This document shows, piece by piece, positions 33,621-48,386 of a DNA stretch of 64,000 bases. The notes under the pieces were generated by a model, which had not been told where the DNA came from, made no database searches, and worked only from the letters and a program-made list of their open reading frames with translations. Each line of letters starts with the position of its first letter. Within the stretch, counting starts at the first letter, position 1. A program made the translations under genes and the position numbers. Origin of the DNA: Mercenaria mercenaria (lineage: Eukaryota; Mollusca; Bivalvia; Venerida; Veneridae); NCBI RefSeq assembly GCF_021730395.1, contig NC_069371.1, positions 50,354,001 to 50,418,000 of the forward strand, read 5' to 3'.

Positions 33621-34049
33621 ACCTATCATATAATCAGAGACATAGATAACAATTGTTATATATTTCCCTGATATGACTTTAAAAGGAGCAACACTGGACC
33701 TCTCCTAGGTTACATTTTTTTTAAAAGAAGCCTATTTGTACCTTATCTAACTCATTCATCTTTTTTTTGAAAGTCTGCTGTTGTTTTTGTACCATGCGCA
33801 ATTCTGTTTTATTTTCTTATCAGTTTGAAGGTGTATTCTTAATGAGTATGGTCATAATGGTGTAAATAAAATCTTGAACACTTTAAGGTGATATCACTTT
33901 TTGAATTTCCGGTGAATAACAAAAAACCAAAGAATATTCAGTTCTTTCCAAAAACCGTTATATCATGATACAACCAAATAGTTTCCTTTGTCTACCAGAA
34001 AGGAACAATTTTTATATCTTAATATTGAGATTTGGTACCTTTATAACAG
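33621..34049. other. Intergenic, nothing recognised
   Basis: AT-rich, no features. Confidence 0.4.
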
Positions 34050-34625
34050 ACAATAAACTAAAACAATAGACATTCATATGTGACGTCGTTGAGCTCAACA
34101 AAGCAATTTCAAGCACAAATATTAAAGTGGAATGTAAAGTAAGTTACACATTACAATATCCGTCTAAGATACTTTCAAAAACAATGCATTTGCAGAATAG
34201 AGAGATAAAAATAATTTTGACAGCTCGTGAAAACTAATGAAAAATTTTGACAGGTATATGATGACTCATGACCTAATTAATTTTTTTCTGTTATTTCTAA
34301 CTTCCAGTTTGATTTTCATAAAATGGGTATTCTTTATTGTAGCTTACAACTCATATATTAAAACAATAAAAGAATATATTGTTACCTCACTGTTGTTTTG
34401 TCTATCCATCTCTCGTACGAATTCCTATTGTTTCAGTCATTTGTCAGTAATTAGAGCAACTCACAGTGTTGCAATCATACAAAACACATCCCTTATTTTC
34501 ACATAGATATTGAGTATTTATCTAATGAGCACATGTATTGGAAACACAATTTCAATACCGACTGTGTATTGTAATAATGCTAAACTATCTCAGTCGTGAC
34601 GTCTCCTTAAACTCAAAATTGTACA
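34050..34625 (+). repeat. Diverged duplicate, partner of 38530-39005
   Basis: Shares with 38530-39005 the blocks TTTGACAG.TCGTGAAAACTAATG, ATTGTAGCTTACAACTCATAT, AAACAATAAAAGAA and AATAATGCTAAA in the same order and orientation. The partner lies in intron 1 of the HINT-type gene; this copy lies 0.95 kb beyond its stop codon. Confidence 0.65.
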
Positions 34626-35573
34626 ACTTACATTCCATGAAACTGATGTAGTTCATGCAAAAGCTCTTCCGGATACAAGAATAACAAAGGCCGTGCATTC
34701 ACACTAGATCTGTAACTAATATTTCATTTCAAATTTTGATAACTTGTGCATTACAAATTAACTGAGCGGTACTAAATAAAATCTCTTATTTATAATTAAA
34801 ACAGATCCGAAATCTGTCGTAATAGGCCTGGTATAAACATTTAATTTAAGTATTTAATAAGTATACGGCAATGCCACTTTTTTCCAGTGTAAATACAAAT
34901 AAAGCTTTTTACATTTTTCTATAGCAACAGGAAAGTAAAAACACAAATAACACAAATCCTGAATGTTTATTTTAAGGAGTTAGGTACTAAGTGTGTCTGC
35001 AAAACTTCAAAGTTCACAAAACAGAATTAAGTTATATTATTTAGTGGAGCAACATTTCTAAGAATTTTGTAAGTCTTTTATTGACAATACATGTACTCTG
35101 TTGTCGTGAGTTTACTTGTATTTGCCACTGTAAGCTGATGGTAGGAATAACAAAACAATATAAACTCACGGCCTACATATATATCCAGCTAGGAAAGCCG
35201 TGATAATTAATGCAAGTTAGAAAAATAAATGGATATGACTCGTATAATATGACAAATAATGTGTCTAATGATCAAAATGGGTCATTGTTTTGTCCAAAAT
35301 ATAATAGTTTGGATCATTCCTCCAGATTAAAGTCCTCTTTAAATTAATGTAACATAAGACAATCATGTATAAATAATTGTGAACAGAAAGTGAAACACAG
35401 TTCTTGGCATTACTCATAAAACATAAACACTTTTGTAGTCTGTAAAATGTATAGTCAACTACTGTGCTGTTAAGATTTAAGTTGTACTATACAGTTAACA
35501 AGAACCCTAAACGTAGTGTTTGTTAAAAAAGATGTACATCTGGAGGAACAATGCTTTAACACAGATGACTCTA
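34626..35573. other. Intergenic and probable 3' UTR of the HINT-type gene
   Basis: A minus-strand AATAAA lies at 35082-35077, about 490 bases past the stop codon. It is the best placed poly(A) signal, though other A/T-rich candidates exist. Nothing else recognised. Confidence 0.4.
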
Positions 35574-39263
<3,690 letters not shown>

Positions 39264-39424
39264 TTTGATTGATTTACAACGAATGATCTAAAGTACCGGG
39301 CATATTCTTTTCTTTTACTCTGCTTTTAACTTTGTGTTTTACCTGTTTGTCACACACGAATTTAGATAAACACGCTTACGACAGTTGTAATAGAAAATTC
39401 AGTGACCCAATCTTCATACACAAT

Positions 39425-39885
39425 AGGTGGACCGGTGGTCTAGTGGTAACACGATTGACTGCCAATCCAGAGGTCCGGGGTTCGAATCCCAGTCCAGGCA
39501 ATGGAAATTTCTGAGATGCTCTTGAGTGTCTCCCACCTAAGTAAGAGGCCTGTACTGGTTCTTCCCAGGAAAGACGGCTTCGCTTGTATCGGTGATATAT
39601 ACCGGACACGTTAAAGAACCAGACTGTCTATTCGCAAATAGCTAGGCTAAGTTACCCGAACAGGCTTATAACTAAAAATAATTTCTCTATATCTGTTATT
39701 GGGGCTTTATCTCACTCTGTCCCTCTGATCAGATCGCTCTGTGTCTGTATGGTAGAGGATGAATTTCTCGCCCTGTGTGGCTGCGTTTGGTATATGTAAA
39801 GTGACTTTGAACGTGTTTATCATGAAAACGGCGCTATATAAATCTGGTATAATGATAATATAATAATAATAATAATAGTAATATT
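39425..39885 (+). repeat. tRNA-derived SINE, about 460 bp, with (TAA)n tail
   Basis: The head (39428-39498) is tRNA-like: GGTGGTCTAGTGGTAACAC (A-box), ACTGCCAATCCAGAGG and CGGGGTTCGAATCCC (B-box). TGGACCG and CAGTCCA still nearly pair as an acceptor stem. The body has TTAAAGAACC near 39611 and the tail-proximal GGCGCTATATAAAT common to animal SINEs with LINE-derived ends, then (TAA)n at about 39857-39885. The two overlapping 60-77 codon frames are non-coding shadows. It lies 160 bp upstream of the HINT1 start codon, so it sits in or beside the promoter region. Confidence 0.85.
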
Positions 39886-40818
39886 TTTTCATTTGAACCA
39901 AACATACGGCTTTATTAAACAAATTAGCGATCAAACAGTGGGTCTTGTATATTTTGATACTTTCTACCCAATATTGAACCTATATCTCTTTATTTTTCCC
40001 CAGTCAATATTGGATTATATATCCTTAGAGTTTTTTGTTCAACAATTGTCTTTCATCTCTTGAAATATTTTCATATCAGATCTCCTCATATTGGAACTGT
40101 GTATTTTCAAAAAACAATTCTGTTTCAGTTTTGACATGTATCTTTGGAAACAGTTTCTGCCCGATAGTGGACCTTTATTTTTTAAGATATTGTGTGTTTA
40201 ATTTTGTTCATATATCTCGTGAAATATTTTCTGTCAAATGTTAGAACATCTACTGTACATTAGAAGAACCGTAACTTGGTATTTTCTGATTTTCAAGGGC
40301 AGATATATCAAGACCAAACCTAGGTACCTATGATTTTTAATATATATTTCCGTTTTAAACTTGATTCTCAGTCTCATAAAATTTAAAGAAATTCTGCCCG
40401 AAGAAAAAATTTTGCCCTTTATACATATAGGCAACTGTGGCATTTATCTTTAAACATACTGCTTGTTTTTATTTTCTATAAGAGTTTCTTCTTGATTTAT
40501 CTTTTTTGATTTTTCGAACTAATTTGTTTGTTTCACCGCAAGACTAAAAATTTAGTTCACCAAGAGAACTCCAAATGCAATATTTTCACGAGTGATGAAA
40601 CCATACATGTACATGAGCATATAAGATCATGGCCCGTATTCGTCAACGTTAAAAGCCCGAGAACGGCAAATATTCAGTTTGCCATACGTTAATTTACCTG
40701 TAACAGATTTATTCTGATGAAATTTTACTGAACTACAATGCAGCGATAGGATGCATATGGCGTAAAAATTGTTTTGTTTCCGGTAACATGCTAAAAATAT
40801 TCAGAGTAGATAGGTCGG
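39886..40818. other. Intergenic, nothing recognised
   Basis: T-rich sequence with frames at 40035-40244 and 40234-40443 lacking any family resemblance. 40633-40700 (GGCCCGTATTCGTCAACG) resembles one end of a common MITE, but no matching second end was found. Confidence 0.35.
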
Positions 40819-40820
40819 TA

Positions 40821-41100
40821 TTTTTTTTTTTTTTTTTTTTTTTTGATATTCTTTTTATTAATTGGGAATTTTCGAAAATTATTTTCGTGTAAAAAATGAA
40901 TACAAATAACGGGATTATGCCTTTAGAGCTACAGTTAGTCGATTTCTAACTTCACTGACCATGTTTAAAGCGTAAAAAGTGTAGTTTTGCACCTTTTGGT
41001 TAAAAAAGTTGAAAAAAAAATCTCCAAGGCCATAAAAACATTTAGGGTCCGGCCAAAAACTTAGGGTGGGTCGGGATACCTGAAACAAACATTTTTACGC
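40821..41100 (-). repeat. Minus-strand poly(A)-tailed retrotransposed fragment
   Basis: T24 at 40821-40844 reads as a poly(A) tail on the minus strand. The body contains TAGGGTCCGGCCAAAAACTT and AGGGTGGGTCGGGATACC, a sequence I recall as repeated in molluscs. No target duplication confirmed. Confidence 0.45.
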
Positions 41101-41204
41101 CTATTCGTACCGAGTTACATCACTAGCTTTGCTAATTTAACAACGACGGAACAAAAAATTAGGCCTTCTTAAACCTAAATTTAAGTTTCAGACTAAAACC
41201 TACC

Positions 41205-41410
41205 CTGCTAAATTTTTATAATGAACTTGTCCATCTTTCAATTTGGACAGTACCACTAACTATTAAAGGGTGTCCTTACCTAAAAGATACTGACTGAATG
41301 GCGAACATTACAGATCATAATCATCCTTTGCAGGCTGATCTTGGTCTGCATTGGTCGCAAAGGCAGAATCACTTGTCGCCAGCAGGCTAAGGATTAGTGA
41401 TTACAAGCTA
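41205..41410 (+). repeat. Common bivalve dispersed repeat
   Basis: Holds TACTGACTGAATGGCGAACA, TGCAGGCTGATCTTGGTCTG, CACTGGTCGCAAAGGCA-type sequence and GCCAGCAGGCTAAGG. It is known to me as a very abundant bivalve repeat. A shorter copy lies at 37540-37650. Confidence 0.5.
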
Positions 41411-41500
41411 ATAAGGTGCCAAACACAGTTGTTTTTAACAATGAAAATATGAAATTAATTTTTAAATACATTTTGAGAAGTTATACATGTGCTGTATATA

Positions 41501-42274
41501 AAATAGAAAAAGTGGAAACTTCACAGGTCGCTCAACACGACAAAAACGAAAATGTTGCAGGCTCGGTTTGATTGAGCCTGTTCATGGACGGTAGTGGAAA
41601 CGCATGCTACCATCCACGCCCTCTAGCCCCGGGTTGAGTAGAACTCAACATTTACACATGCTAAAAGTACAAAAAGCAATTTAGAGACATCCGCAGATGT
41701 ATTCAAACGGCGGTGCACATGGAACCTTCAATGATACACGGGTTGTGGCGTGGAATTCCATGAAAAGCGGCGTTTGGTCCCCAGATAAAGTACTAGTAAT
41801 AGGTTTGCCCCAAACGAGAAAACAATCGGCAGAACTAAACAAACTGGAATTTTGAAAGGGGATCTGACGTTATGGAGCCTGCATATCACAGAAACTGTCA
41901 AAAGACAAAATCAAAAAGCAGGCACCATATCCAAGGGGTGATTATACAATACCAAAGGCTATAAAAGCGTGAGTATTGGAACCACACTGGCCGAATTGGT
42001 CATGCTGAGAAACTAAACAGTACCAATAACACGACATAAAAGTCGTGCTGAACGATCTGAAAAGACCGAAATATAACAGCCCTGATTGAATGTACGGGGA
42101 GACTTTTTACGGCCGCCACACGGCACAAGCAACGCTGCTGTGATAACAAAATAGAAAAAAAGAAACTTCACAGGTCGCTCAGCACGACAAAAACGAAAAT
42201 ATTGTAGGCTCGGTTTGATTGAGCCTGTTCATGGACGGTAGTGGAAATGCATGCTACCGTCCACGCCCTCTAGC
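41501..42274 (+). repeat. Pair of 127-bp direct repeats around a 520-bp segment (TRIM-like or satellite monomer)
   Basis: 41501-41627 and 42148-42274 are near-identical, from AAATAGAAAAA to ACGCCCTCTAGC. Each has two successive hairpins: CAGGCTC/GAGCCTG (41558-41564, 41574-41580) and GGACGGTAG/CTACC(A/G)TCC (41586-41594, 41608-41616). The interior has no open frame. The repeats lack TG..CA ends, so a miniature LTR-type element is possible but a 647-bp-period satellite caught at 1.2 copies fits equally well. If LTR-derived, it is a short, non-coding, fairly young fossil. Confidence 0.6.
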
Positions 42275-42783
42275 ATAATTTCCTGCAATTTATCTTAATT
42301 TGGCAGCATAAAAAGTTAGAGGCGGAACCTATACTTTGTTTTGCAATTTCGTAACTTTTTTGTTGCAATTTTTCGGCATAATTTGTTGTTTTTTCCCAGT
42401 TATTTTAACGACTGACAGCGTTTAAAATTTTACTGAGTTTTACCAAATTATCATTTTATGTATCTTTATCTGTACGTAGGTTAAAGAAGATCCAAATCAA
42501 GGATGTCATATGTTGACACGTATTATTAACTTTCAAAAGGTTGTTGATAATTATTTTTGTCAAAATGCATGGACTTTTCACGAGCGTTCAAGACATTGAC
42601 CACTCATGCGTGCAAACACCCAGAACACACCCCGTCGGTAAAAACACGATCATTTATTATAAATCCCGCACGATAACACAAACGATAACATGTTTGATAA
42701 TTATGATTTTCTTCATTAAAACGTTTCAATACAGAAAACATTTTTGTTTAACATTACAGTATGCATTTGTTGTATCATTTTAT
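42275..42783. other. Intergenic, nothing recognised
   Basis: AT-rich. The 81-codon frame at 42541-42786 has no recognisable domain. Confidence 0.35.
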
Positions 42784-43517
42784 TGACCTGTCAAAATACA
42801 TATTGATTACATGGTCGGTGCACAGACTCTTCGGTTGATTTTCGGTATATTCCGTACAGTGTACGGAAAGTAACCTGCAATTAAAATTGTTTATATTTAA
42901 AGCGTGTATACGGAGGTTCGATAGTTACGATAGCTCAGTGGTCACTGTCAGCAGATCTGTTTCTTTTTTTCACAAACACTTTGTAAATGTACATTTTTAT
43001 CTAATATTTCCTCCAATGTATTTTTACAACTATTTTTTTTTTATTTTTATCTCTTTTTTAATTTCTTTTCTTTAATATCATTTTTATTCACGGTTTATTT
43101 CAGTATATTACAATTTTATTTATATAAATTAAAACAAGCTATATGCATGATTCAGTTTCGATCGCTATAATTTCAGTACGAAACACATTTGAACGTGAAG
43201 TCCGTGAATTTTGATTTTCACGTGTCCCTTTGTAATTTAAAAGATATAAACCAATAAACAATTAAAAATGAAAATAAAAAATGTTCTCACTAATGGGCTC
43301 GAACCAGCAATTTCCCGCATAAAAGCCAAGTGTTGTAACCACTGAGCCATCGATATGAACGACAAGTAAGGGTTTCACTTACAATACTAATAATGGCATT
43401 TAGACACTTAACCAAAATTCATTTTCGTAAAACATACGGATAGCACCGAAGTTGGGCCGAATATCATAATATCGAACGCACAGAGCTTATAATATATGCA
43501 CATTTGACAGGTTAAAA
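42784..43517. mobile_element. MITE-like element with tRNA-like A-box segments
   Basis: GACCTGTCAAAATACATAT at the left pairs with the complement of ATATGCACATTTGACAGGTT at the right. Inside are two inverted tRNA-like segments: GATAGCTCAGTGGTCAC (42930-42947, plus) and, on the minus strand at 43350-43277, GGCTCAGTGGTTACAACAC followed by a B-box-like GGTTCGAGCCC. A T-rich stretch (43020-43090) separates them. Target duplication not resolved. The 62-codon frame at 42887-43075 is not a gene. Confidence 0.5.
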
Positions 43518-43715
43518 AATAGCACAATAACTTCTGTCATTGACAATCTTTTTGAGTTCAACGATGCATGTCAACCGTAACAATCAACCAATAATATAAA
43601 TATGCTGTCGTTTAAATGACCTTGCGGGAGTAGTACCTGTGTACCGTTATTTCTTTGGGCATGAAAAGGAAAACAACAACAAACGTAAAACACAGGAGAT
43701 TTGTTGAAAGTCAGG

Positions 43716-44092
43716 GAACATAACTCCTACAAGACTGAGTGAATCCCGGGGCGAAACCCCAGGTGCACAACTGCACATGCTAACCAACATTCCTGTAAAC
43801 TTTGGTGACTCTAGGTCAAATACGTTTGGGGCTAGGCGCGATAAAACATTAAAATGACCAGTTTTTTACTAAATCAGGGGCCATAACTACTACACAATTG
43901 AATGAATTCGGATGCAAAACCTCAGGTGCGCAACAACACATGCTGACCAACATTCCTGTAAAGTTTTGTGACTCTACGTCAAATACTTTTGGAGCTACGA
44001 GCGACACAACATTCTCGGAAGGACGGACGGACGGACAAGGGCAAATCTATATGCCCCCATCCCAAAGTGGGGGCATAAAAATGTGCCTAAGA
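43716..44092 (+). repeat. Two-unit tandem repeat element with GGAC tract and terminal hairpin
   Basis: Two units of about 175 bp carry CATAACT.CTACA, AACC(C/T)CAGGTGC, CATGCT.ACCAACATTCCTGT and TTGG.GCTA. The end is GGACGGACGGACGGACAAGG, then a perfect hairpin TATGCCCCCA (44050-44059) with TGGGGGCATA (44068-44077). Absent from C1q locus copy 1, so it inserted after the duplication. Confidence 0.65.
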
Positions 44093-46299
44093 TTATTATA
44101 CCGGTTTTGTATTTAGATCACTGCGTGCCTTTTTACAGTTTTAATAAACATGTCAATATACGACATCGACACAGATTTTTTTATATAATATGTTTCCTTA
44201 AAGTTTTGCATTTTGTATGATATCAATAGCTTAGTTCTAATTCTTCATAAAATTTGAAAAATCTAGACAAACCGGACAAAAGTACCAAATTTTGCACACA
44301 GGTAGTTTGGACCAACACAAGACTTTTGGCTGTAAGGCCAAGGTCACAGCTCTTTGGAATTCTATTTTTAGAACATTCAAAGTGGCCGCCATTTAAACAA
44401 ACAGCTATTTTAGTAAAAGTTAGTTTTTATCTTATTCTTGGTACATATTTATGCGTAAACTGATTCATACATACTCTTAGGGTCAAGTGATACATTGGCA
44501 GGAAGTGATGTCAATTTTCACGTCCGTCTGTTTGTAAATCCGTCTGTCTGTATGTCAAAAATGCTGTTTATAAACAGCATACTTGTGATTATAACTATAA
44601 GATGAGCCCCGTAATGTGCAGCTTGACTTAAATTATGTATTGGTGCAGCTGAAAAAAATTCTGTCCGTCTGTCTATTTTTGGGTGAAGCATGTTTTTATT
44701 TGTTCCGTCCGTCTGTCCGCCCATCCGTCGCAAAATTCATATATTTCAGAACAGCTTTTTTTTTGGCTAAATCTGAGGGGTCTTTTTAAGATTTTTGACA
44801 TTATTTATTCTATAAATTGTTAAATGTCTATTGACTTTTGGAATATTCAAGTGACTGTTCCTGAAATACCCTGTTAAAAATGAAAACGAAATGTACCAAA
44901 ACGATTTGTTTTAACTGTTTATAGGGCCATAATGGCTTTGTTTATTATGTGACTGCCGCATGTGCTGTTATAAACATAAAATATATTAGTAACTTGTTAA
45001 ATCTTATTTTTGATACTTAATTAATAACATATTTTTCAAAGGTATTTAAAGTATGATTCATAAGGTATAAAGTATTACTGAGTCCGTTCCTTTTTATAAC
45101 CTCCCTTTTATGCAAAAGGATAAATACATGTGCAGTACTGAAAGAAGTGCTTTTCCAACCATGTAATTACCACGCATATTCTCTTTTTTTGAGAGTTGCT
45201 GTATCGGGTTTTAACATTATGGAATTTTAACACAGTGAAGTTCACCTAAACAGACGTGACAAAATATCCTATTGAAAAGTACTTTAGCCATATTGAACAA
45301 TTGTTAAGATGATTGAGGGGAACATTTTCTTAATGTCTATTCAAATCATGTTTGATACACATACCTATTTCTTAATGTCTTATATAGAGAGCACCAATTA
45401 CTACATGTACCTATATTATCTAAAACAACTGTGTAGGTGGCAAAGTTTTTAATGGTGAGATTGTCATTCTTATCTTTTAGCTATGTGTCAACGGGGCTGT
45501 TGCATTCTAGGGGTTATTTGAAGGTAAGAGAGTTTGGTGTAAGGTAATTTCATAACATTACTAACTGCAAATTGCTTTATTAATCAATATAATGGTGATA
45601 ATTGTATATTACATTGTATTTTACATGTTGAGAAAGAATGCTATGCTTATAAATGACTTATGCATAGATCAATCATTAATTTAAGTATATCTGAAATAAA
45701 TTACCTAATTGCCCGAACAATGCCATTTTAAGCTAGTGTGATGCAAACATATTAAATTTACATTGAAGATAAAGGGAAACTAGTTTATTCCATTTCTTTT
45801 ATTGCTGGTGTAAATACTGTATGCTGTTTTCAATCTTTTAAAAAGGAATTGAGGTCATTAACCTAAGTGGGACATTTCTAAGTATTTAAAAGGCAAGACA
45901 TGTATGCTGCAATCAAGGCTTTGACTGTGTCATTATGCTTTACAAATTTGTTCCATAGTATTTCCATTTATATATTCATAAGGAGTATGTCATAAAGGTG
46001 CACATACTTCTGATGATATAATTTGTAGTGAAATAGCATAATTACTTGGGAGCTTTTAGTGATAAATGTCAGCATTCTATATCTTTCTATATCTCCTTTT
46101 GGCTTTTAATCATCATACAGAAGAAAATGTCTATATAAAAGAAGAGGCTTTTTAAAATAGAAATAAATCATTATGTTAAAAAAAATGCATGTGCATACAT
46201 CTATTCCTCTCTTGTCTATATGAATAACTATAGCTTTTTAGTTTATACTAATTTATTTTTAAGCTCAATTGTGATGAAAGCTAGAAGCTTATCTGAACC

Positions 46300-46435
46300 A
46301 CTCTCGAATCCTGGAAAACAGAGTTCTGTTGTCATTTGAGAAGGCTTAGTTATGACCCAAGTCGGTATCAAACTCTGGGTTGAGCGGCCAATACCTTAAC
46401 CTCTAGACAACCGCTTCCCTTACCTATAGTTTATT
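46300..46435 (-). repeat. tRNA-like SINE head inside the transposon
   Basis: On the minus strand: GCGGTTGTCTAGAGGTTAAG (A-box), TTGGCCGCTCAACCC, then AGTTTGATACC (weak B-box). It is a degenerate tRNA-derived sequence; the SINE body was not delimited. Confidence 0.45.
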
Positions 46436-47179
46436 GACGAGTGACTCATCCCAACAAAAATGTTCCAGTACCAGAAGGCTCTGGCATGATATGTGACTGG
46501 GATAAACATGAATAGTATCAAACCAGAAGATGTCGGTTTGATGATTTGAACAGGAAAAATGTCCTGTGTGGTCAAAGCTTTTAGTTGCAAGTAATGTTAA
46601 ATTTGTTTGAGGCAACTATTTGTTCATGCAAAAGATGAAGTAAGGGTGCATATAAATCATGCAAACACCTCTAAATGATAAATTATAACAAGAACCCAGT
46701 AAATAAAGACATAATCATTAAATAAAAGTTTTAACTTTCCATTACAATAATGCTTTTCAAGATACATGTATATAGATATGACCATATTGATACTTAGCTA
46801 TATCAAAGTAAAACTATTTGAATACAGAGATTTTATATAAATATATGTAATATGGGTTCTATTATGGGAATTACAAAGCTAATCACAAAGCTTATTTAGT
46901 CACCGTATGACCTAGAGTTGTGTTAATGCGATGCTAAAACTACCAAAAAAAAACAAAAAAACAAAGCTTATTATTTGATACATGTATATGATGCAAAAGA
47001 ACCATAAATGAAAATGAACCATGTCTCCCAATATACTTTATTTTAATAGAAAGATGAATGGAATTGCCATCTGCATGTTATCTGAGGCACTAGCGGACAT
47101 GAAATGCTGCCTTTATATCATTTGATCTACACTGTACAACAGTAATATTAAACTGATGTTGCGTTCCACTTGCGGTTTC

Positions 47180-48170
47180 ATTATGACTACAAATACAGAG
47201 CGGACACGGTTTTGCGATAGACAGATAGACAGATGGACAAACGAAACAAAATGGAACATATTTTCTACAAACCTCTAGTCGGTTACACATATTTGTCACC
47301 TCTAGATCGAGATCAAGCAGCACATTACAGGGCTTATTATGTATGCACGTAAAAGAGTATGGTTTTAAAAAAGAAGACATTTTAACGTACGTACGGACGA
47401 ATGTACAGACAGACTGTTATGTAGCATGACCTAACTTTATGCAAATGTATCACTTGACCCTAAGAGTAAGTATGAATCAGTTTACACATAAATATGTATC
47501 AAGAATAAGACAAAAATTATATTTTTCTAAAATAGCTATTTGTTTTAATGGCGGCCATTTTGAATGTTCTAAAAATAGAATTCCAAAGAGCTGTGACCTT
47601 GGCCCTTACAGTCAGAAGTCTTATATTGTTTCAAGCTACTGTTGTGACCTTGGCCCTTACAGCCAAAAGTCTTATATTGTCCCAAGCTACAGTGGTCTCG
47701 TTATGACTAAAACTATAGAGCGGACACGACTTTGCGATAGACAGACAGACAGATAGACAGACGGACGAACGAAACAAAAATGGAACATATCTTCTACAAA
47801 TATTAGTCTTTACACATATTTATCACCTCTAGACCAATCGGGTTCAGGCAGCACATTACAGGGCTTATGATGTATGTACGTAAAAGCGCATGGTTTTAAA
47901 AAAGATGACATTTTTAACGTACGTACGGACGAATGTACAGACAGACTGTTATGTAGCATGACCTAACTTTATGCAAATGCATCACTTGACCCTTAGAGTA
48001 AGTATGAATCAGTTTACATATAAATATGTATCATGAATAAGATAAAAACTAACTTTTACTAAAATAGCTATTTGTTTTAATGGCGGCCATTTTGAATGGT
48101 TTAAAAATAGAATTCCAAAGAGCTGTGACCTTGGCCCTTACAGCCAAAAGTCTTATATTGCCCCAAGCTA
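47180..48170 (+). repeat. Tandem duplication of the transposon's right terminal region (about 510-bp units)
   Basis: 47180-47695 and 47696-48170 repeat the order GAGCGGACACG, GATAGACAGACAGA, GGAACATAT.TTCTACAAA, GCACATTACAGGGCTTAT, ACGTACGTACGGACGAATG, ACAGACTGTTATGTAGCATG, CACTTGACCCT, TGGCGGCCATTTTGAATG and TGACCTTGGCCCTTACAG. A further partial repeat (GTGACCTTGGCCCTTACAGC) sits at 47645. The outer copy is the functional terminus. Confidence 0.75.
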
Positions 48171-48386
48171 CCGTTTTACAAAATTTGGTACTTTTGTCCA
48201 GCCTGTCTAGATCTTTCAAAATTGGCACTCTACTACAAACAGTTAATTTTCACAAACATATAATTGTGGCTAAATCGTACATTGGTTATATTTGCTATCG
48301 TCAAATATAGTTGAAGCATAATGTGGTAAGTTCATCATTTACATTTGCCTGTACTATGACTGTCAGGTACAATACATCATGTTTGT

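Larger units (their letters stand above)
44249..48222. mobile_element. DNA transposon of about 3.97 kb with long inverted ends, no intact transposase
   Basis: The left end (AAATTTGAAAAATCTAGACA) and complement of the right end (AATTTTGAAAGATCTAGACA) continue as inverted repeats: GGACAAAAGTACCAAATTTTG, AAGGCCAAGGTCACAGCTC, GGAATTCTATTTTTA, ATGGC(G)GCCA, GGGTCAAGTGAT. Homology is strong for about 240 bp and extends, weaker, to about 500 bp (44249-44750 and 47700-48222). C1q copy 1 (around 17860) lacks the insert, which supports its extent to within about 10-20 bp. The interior has no recognisable transposase; the few 60-100 codon frames are chance, so it is non-autonomous or gutted. Confidence 0.75.

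Noticed and set aside
39428-39498. Functional tRNA gene upstream of HINT1
   Set aside because: It is the head of a SINE: the body and (TAA)n tail follow directly and the acceptor stem is imperfect.
41501-42274. Hammerhead ribozyme (retrozyme)
   Set aside because: GAAAC is present but the CTGATGA core was not found on either strand of the 127-bp repeat.
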